Source: Stieleria sp. JC731
Lineage (GTDB): Bacteria > Planctomycetota > Planctomycetia > Pirellulales > Pirellulaceae
Length of the DNA stretch: 64,000 nucleotides
Direction of reading: 5' to 3'
NCBI RefSeq assembly: GCF_020966635.1
Contig: NZ_JAJKFQ010000001.1
Location: 806,001-870,000, forward strand
This document shows, one piece after another, positions 59,955 through 64,000 of this stretch. The position numbers were made by a program, and so were the translations under genes. The notes below the pieces were generated by a model. It made no database searches. It had not been told where the DNA came from and saw nothing but the letters and a program-made list of their open reading frames with translations. Numbering within the stretch: position 1 is the first letter of the stretch; the number at the start of each line of letters is the position of its first letter.

Positions 59955-62654
59955 CTATTGCAGAATTGGCAGCGGGTCTGAATCCGGGTAAATCAATTGT
60001 GGGGCCGATTGCAGCGGGGCATCAATGACGACGCTTTCATCATACACCGACTCGCGGCGATACGTCGGACGCAGTCCCGAAGCAGCCCCATTGGGGAGTT
60101 GGCAAGCTTGCGTGGAGGTTTCGCCAGTGACTAGCATCGGTGCACTGGATGGGAAATCCGCTGGAAGTTGTGCGTCTTGAGTCTGCAGATCGGAGATGAA
60201 TTTCAAGTCGCGAAATTGGCTGTCGCGAAGGATGCGTGGCCGAATGAATAGAAAAAACGACGTGGTCGATTGTTCTTCGGTTCGCAGGCTGGTGAGTTCG
60301 CGCACGATTGGCACCTTTTCCAGCCATGGTACGCCGGTCTGGGTGTCTGCTTGGCTGGTGCGTTTTAGTCCGCCGACGATCACGGTTTTACTGTTGGGGA
60401 TCGTGACCACGCTGCCAACACGATCGATTTGTCGTGGCGGGGGAAGGTTGTTGGATCCAGATCCGATGAACGTGCTGAATTCAACGTCGAATTCCAATTG
60501 AAGGTGGTCATCTTCATTGATGTGCGGCGTGACCTGAATTGTCGTGCCCGCTTCTTGGTTTCCACCGAGTCCGGTCAGTGTTGTCGTTTCGCCCTGGCTG
60601 AATGCTTGGAAAGGGATGCTGGAAATACTATTGATCACTCCGGTTTGGTTATCATTCACCAAAACGCGAGGTGAGGAGAGAACTTTACCACGCGTGTGGC
60701 GACTGACCGCTTGGACGATGACGTCAGCAACATCGGGGTCGACTAAGACTCCGTTAAAGCCAAGTGACGGATTGACGGTCAATTGTCCTGTTGTCGGATC
60801 AACTTCGCTTAATCCAAAGGACGTGAACTCGAACAACCGTTTCGCACCGCTGCGATCACCGGAACTGATTTCGACACCCAAGGAAAAGTTATCACTGGTG
60901 TCGATCGCGATAATGTCCGCTTCGATCAAAACCTGGGGTCGCCGTTGATCCAAAGAACGAATCAGTTTTTCGTATAAGGCTTGCACATTCGCGGGGGCAA
61001 AAACGATCAAACTGTTGGTCGCCACATCCGCCGAAACGCGGGCACCACCAGGAAGCATCGCAACCGATCCGGCAGTCGATCCCCCAAATCCGGACGCCAT
61101 TCCGCCCATCGTTGCCAGGGCGGCGTTTTGGTTGATTCCACGGTTGGGGGCAAGGTTGCCAGAAAGGTTCTGGCCAACAACGCCAAATTGGCCCCCGCCT
61201 AGAGCGCCATTGACTTGCTGATTTGCCGATCCCGAACCCGGGTATAGATTCGTATTTGCTGCCGGGTTCCCCGACATGCCAGCGACGCCGGCCGTTGGCA
61301 TAACGGCTTGGTTCATCGTGCCAAAAGCGCCAAACGCTCCGCCGAAGCCTCCGGCATTTTGGACCCCAGGCGATTGGCCGATACCGGCTGCCTGTTGCAA
61401 CGCCAGCAGCGAATACAAAACTTCGATCGCCGTCGCATTTTTCAGTTTGTAAAACCGAATCGGACTCTCTTGGGCATCGATCGGTTTATCCAATTCTTTC
61501 AGCAGCGTTTCGATTTGCTGATGGACCACCGCACCGGCTTGGACGACAAGCAAATTACCTTCTTCGTCGACGGTCGTTTCGATCGAGGAACTGTCTCTTT
61601 TGGCCGTCGTGGTTTCGCGGTCTACAAACCCCTGGACCAAGCGGTCCAGTCTGGCTGCACTGATGTTTTCGAGACGATAAACGCGAGTCAAGAACTCGGT
61701 CCCAGAATCGAGACGTTCTAAAAGCTTGATTGCAGACGACACGAGTTCCTTTGGACCGGCAACAACGATTCGTTGTCCCGTTTTGTCAATCAGCAACTTG
61801 GGTTTGCCCGACGCCGTTTGGTTGCGGCCAGCATCGACCGAGCGGATCGATTCGAATTGTTCGATCAGCATCGCTGGTGGGCGACGGCGAGTTTGGTAAA
61901 ACTCGATCACCCCTTGTTCATCCGCGCGGTCAATCATCTCAAGCAATTCGGCAATCATTTTCACGTCTGCCGCATACCCGGTGACGATCATCAATCTCTG
62001 TTCGGGCAACGCTAAAATGTTGGACCCTGTGCGTGTCAGGAACGCTTTCAGGGACGTCGATGCGACCGTAATATCGATAAACCGAACCGGTAGAACCTGA
62101 GTCACGGCGGCCGCAGGACCATTGCGGCGTGAGACTTCGGCGGCGTTTCCGGCTGGAGCTTGACTGACGATGTCGGCTATGTCGACAACACGTTTCCAGC
62201 CCGGCACATCGCTATCAACGATTGCCAAGTTGGCTTCGCGAAGCAGGCTGCCTAGCAATGTTGGAAGAACTTTTTTGGGAAGCTTCGCCGGTGTGTAAAC
62301 GGTAACGTCACGACGGGCGATGTCGGTTCCGTGCAGAAATCGAACATCGAGTTCTTGGCTCATCAAGTCCAGCAAGGTCGTGACCTTGACCGTGCCAGAC
62401 AGATTCAATTCGACGATCGCATCGCCATCGATTTCATCGGCCAGCGACTGCGCAGACACGACACCTGAATTGCTAGCTGGTATCACGATCAGCAGGGGAA
62501 GTACCAGCAGCAAGCAGCAAACATGTCCTACGCCTGTTGTAAAAGGCGAAAACTTCGTTTGGTTTATTCTGCTAGCAAATCCATGCACGACGTCGATCTT
62601 CGGGGGCTGGAGAGACGCTAGGTTCTGATCACTGATTAACGAGAAGCACCGCAT
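59955..62654 (-). CDS. gspD: Type II secretion outer-membrane secretin GspD
   Basis: A secretin of about 899 residues. An N-terminal signal-like hydrophobic segment is at about residues 40-67, followed by a GspD N0-like domain (ELNLSGTVKVTTLLDLMSQ) and N1-N3 ring domains. Between the last N domain and the secretin core there is a ~110-residue Gly/Ala/Asn-rich insertion (about residues 419-535). The secretin core keeps VLIEADIIAIDTSDNFSLGVEISSG, VLSSPRVLVNDNQTG, IPNSKTVIVGGL and the VPWLEKVPIVRELTSLRTEEQSTT-type end. ATG 62654 was used; TTG 62717 is an in-frame alternative. It forms the outer-membrane channel. No pilotin of the GspS type is visible; the TPR lipoprotein is a candidate. Confidence 0.92.
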   Translation of the reverse strand: MRCFSLISDQNLASLQPPKIDVVHGFASRINQTKFSPFTTGVGHVCCLLLVLPLLIVIPASNSGVVSAQSLADEIDGDAIVELNLSGTVKVTTLLDLMSQELDVRFLHGTDIARRDVTVYTPAKLPKKVLPTLLGSLLREANLAIVDSDVPGWKRVVDIADIVSQAPAGNAAEVSRRNGPAAAVTQVLPVRFIDITVASTSLKAFLTRTGSNILALPEQRLMIVTGYAADVKMIAELLEMIDRADEQGVIEFYQTRRRPPAMLIEQFESIRSVDAGRNQTASGKPKLLIDKTGQRIVVAGPKELVSSAIKLLERLDSGTEFLTRVYRLENISAARLDRLVQGFVDRETTTAKRDSSSIETTVDEEGNLLVVQAGAVVHQQIETLLKELDKPIDAQESPIRFYKLKNATAIEVLYSLLALQQAAGIGQSPGVQNAGGFGGAFGAFGTMNQAVMPTAGVAGMSGNPAANTNLYPGSGSANQQVNGALGGGQFGVVGQNLSGNLAPNRGINQNAALATMGGMASGFGGSTAGSVAMLPGGARVSADVATNSLIVFAPANVQALYEKLIRSLDQRRPQVLIEADIIAIDTSDNFSLGVEISSGDRSGAKRLFEFTSFGLSEVDPTTGQLTVNPSLGFNGVLVDPDVADVIVQAVSRHTRGKVLSSPRVLVNDNQTGVINSISSIPFQAFSQGETTTLTGLGGNQEAGTTIQVTPHINEDDHLQLEFDVEFSTFIGSGSNNLPPPRQIDRVGSVVTIPNSKTVIVGGLKRTSQADTQTGVPWLEKVPIVRELTSLRTEEQSTTSFFLFIRPRILRDSQFRDLKFISDLQTQDAQLPADFPSSAPMLVTGETSTQACQLPNGAASGLRPTYRRESVYDESVVIDAPLQSAPQLIYPDSDPLPILQ

Positions 62655-62864
62655 CGCGTGTTTGGCGTATCCGAACGCTGAACGGCTTATCCCGTCAAAG
62701 GACGGTTCGCGATGCAATCCAGGTGATTAGGGAAACCTCCGTCTGGCGTCAATTCAAGCTGGGAAAGAATGAACTTGAAATGCCCTTAAATCTCCATTTC
62801 GCGTGAATTCCATTCGGGGCAATTGCTGACGCAGGTTCGATCAGATGCGACTCCGCGACGATCG

Positions 62865-64000
62865 TCAGAAGCCAAAGCTCTTGAAAAACGACTCAACCTG
62901 GGATTCGAGTTGTTGCGAAAACGTTTTTTCGTCTTTGACTTCGACTGCGGTCGTGAATAGACGCTGTTCGATGCGTCGCGCGATTTCGCGATGTCGGCCG
63001 AGAGTGTACTGATCAGACGCGATCAGTTTTTGCGTTCGAGTTAGCAACTGCGATGCGGCTTGGACGTCTTCTTTCGCGTAGCGATCGGCTTGGTTGACGA
63101 TCGGCCATAGCGTACGCATGCAGAGGTCCACCCGATCACTTTTTTGGTACGACTCCATTTGCATTTGCTGGGTGATGCTAACTGACCCTGTCTGGGTCGC
63201 CACGACTTCGGAATCAACGGAAGGAAGTTGTGCGTCAACCGCTTTGGCGAATTCATCGATCGCTTGATGCTGGAGCTTTTCGTCTTTGGAGACAAATGCC
63301 AGATCCATAACAATCGAAGCTAAGGTTGGTTCCGGGAGTGCAGACGTTCTTCTTGACTGAACTTCTTCGATCATTTGTGCGGTTGTGCCTGCCATATCGG
63401 ACAGTCTTGCCATCGCAATTGAAGCGGATTGAATGGTCCAGTTGGTGCGGTTGTTGTAGTTGTCATAATTTCGGTTCGATGCGATCCGTTTCGGAAATGC
63501 ATTGGTCTCAAGCAAAGAGTTTTCGGGAACCGTGATCGCCAACAATGTTTCGGCGAGTTCTGCCGCTAGTTCCGCATCGACTTCGTGTTCTTCGGAACCT
63601 GCAGGTTCCACTTTTGTGAACAAGGTGAGGTCTTCGGTGTCAAATGCCGAGGACCAATTTTTGATGATTTCGTGAACCTTGACCGCGAACTGATCGCGTT
63701 CCGAATCGGCATTTGTGTTGTTGTAGGATTGTGATCGGTTTTGTGAGATCGCAAACGGGTCCCGATCGCTCGTCATTAACGTGATGGGCAATCCATGTTG
63801 GAGGCCAATGCGAAGCGCTTTTGCCGAAGATGCGTACTTACCACGTTTGGCAAACGAATTTGCCAATCCCAAGCAGAATTGAACTTCTTCACTGTTTAGC
63901 TTCGATTGTGCGCTGGAATTTTTCTCGAGCAACTCCAGGGCTTCCAGCATCTTTTCATCAGTGCCGACGCCGAGTGCCATCACGGCCAGTTCCAAAGAAC
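62865..64000 (-). CDS. Hypothetical protein, truncated by the window edge
   Basis: A minus-strand gene open to the right edge of the window, so its N-terminus is missing; at least 376 residues are visible. The visible part is helical and Gln/Glu/Ser-rich with repeated helix-turn patterns (LGLANSFAKRGKYASSAKALRIGL), reminiscent of TPR-like or armadillo-like repeats, and ends QVESFFKSFGF. It ends 148 bp before the secretin gene start (TTG 62717) or 211 bp before ATG 62654, on the same strand, and could be part of the same transcript. No family can be named. Confidence 0.7.
   Translation of the reverse strand, partial: SLELAVMALGVGTDEKMLEALELLEKNSSAQSKLNSEEVQFCLGLANSFAKRGKYASSAKALRIGLQHGLPITLMTSDRDPFAISQNRSQSYNNTNADSERDQFAVKVHEIIKNWSSAFDTEDLTLFTKVEPAGSEEHEVDAELAAELAETLLAITVPENSLLETNAFPKRIASNRNYDNYNNRTNWTIQSASIAMARLSDMAGTTAQMIEEVQSRRTSALPEPTLASIVMDLAFVSKDEKLQHQAIDEFAKAVDAQLPSVDSEVVATQTGSVSITQQMQMESYQKSDRVDLCMRTLWPIVNQADRYAKEDVQAASQLLTRTQKLIASDQYTLGRHREIARRIEQRLFTTAVEVKDEKTFSQQLESQVESFFKSFGF

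Noticed and set aside
51775-62654. Type IV pilus system instead of type II secretion
   Set aside because: GspG carries the GspG-specific calcium loop, four minor pseudopilins in the H-I-J-K order are present, and there is no PilT retraction ATPase or pilin gene; however, the C/L/M assignments remain by context.

Overview
The window looks like a chromosomal segment of a planctomycete, most likely of the Rhodopirellula/Pirellulaceae type. The reasons are: two giant secreted proteins with the N-terminal LEARQLLAA / EKRNLLAA targeting signature typical of Planctomycetes, a PEP-CTERM protein, tandem DUF1080 domains, a stand-alone MfnB (C1 metabolism, otherwise mostly archaeal or methylotrophic), pseudopilins with the AFSLVEL style of processing site, many TTG/GTG starts with weak Shine-Dalgarno sequences, and dispersed palindromes built on GCTAGC/GTTAGC cores. 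These calls come from reading motifs; no database search was possible.

Layout. 0.5-13.5 kb: a cell-surface region with a ~2.8 kaa multidomain exported protein, a PEP-CTERM protein and, convergent to them, a 1.2 kaa beta-propeller/PKD/RTX-repeat surface protein. 13.8-22.7 kb: small and accessory genes (zinc-ribbon membrane protein with a lipoyl-like domain, YciE-type ferritin-like protein, a free-standing DUF2126 amidoligase-like protein, DoxX and YciI family proteins, a beta-lactamase-type hydrolase, an alpha/beta hydrolase, and a strange decapeptide-repeat protein). 22.7-23.3 kb: an array of 101-bp units, one of which is split by a 191-bp palindromic insertion. 23.4-31.3 kb: housekeeping-like genes, including mfnB and a tightly coupled run RNase D - CPBP protease - Ogt - methyltransferase. 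31.5-33.2 kb: an OmpR-type two-component system. 34.2-37.6 kb: an ABC ATPase coupled to an ABC-2 permease carrying a large inserted soluble domain. 37.9-43 kb: DUF1080 protein, a protease-dead HtrA/PDZ-like protein, an ECF sigma factor, Hsp20, and a GDPD-like enzyme. 43.1-50.7 kb: MFS exporter, LolD/MacB-like ABC pair, smpB, lipA and pckA.

50.8-62.7 kb holds a nearly complete type II secretion (T2SS) operon on the minus strand, read in the order D-E-F-G-H-I-J-K-C-L-M and then a TPR lipoprotein. From E through M, consecutive genes overlap by 1 to 11 bases, so they are probably translationally coupled. The prepilin peptidase is not in the window. The gene upstream of gspD (right edge) is cut by the window end.

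Window-wide peculiarities are short imperfect tandem repeats with 14-16 bp periods, found just after stop codons (25.73, 48.86, 50.73 kb) and inside coding regions (18.17, 29.72 kb), and palindromic repeats between genes. I saw no tRNA, rRNA, CRISPR array, transposase or phage gene. The most unusual items are the split 101-bp array, the decapeptide-repeat protein, the threefold-repeated module of the giant surface protein, the propeller-bearing ABC permease and the T2SS operon with its candidate TPR pilotin.
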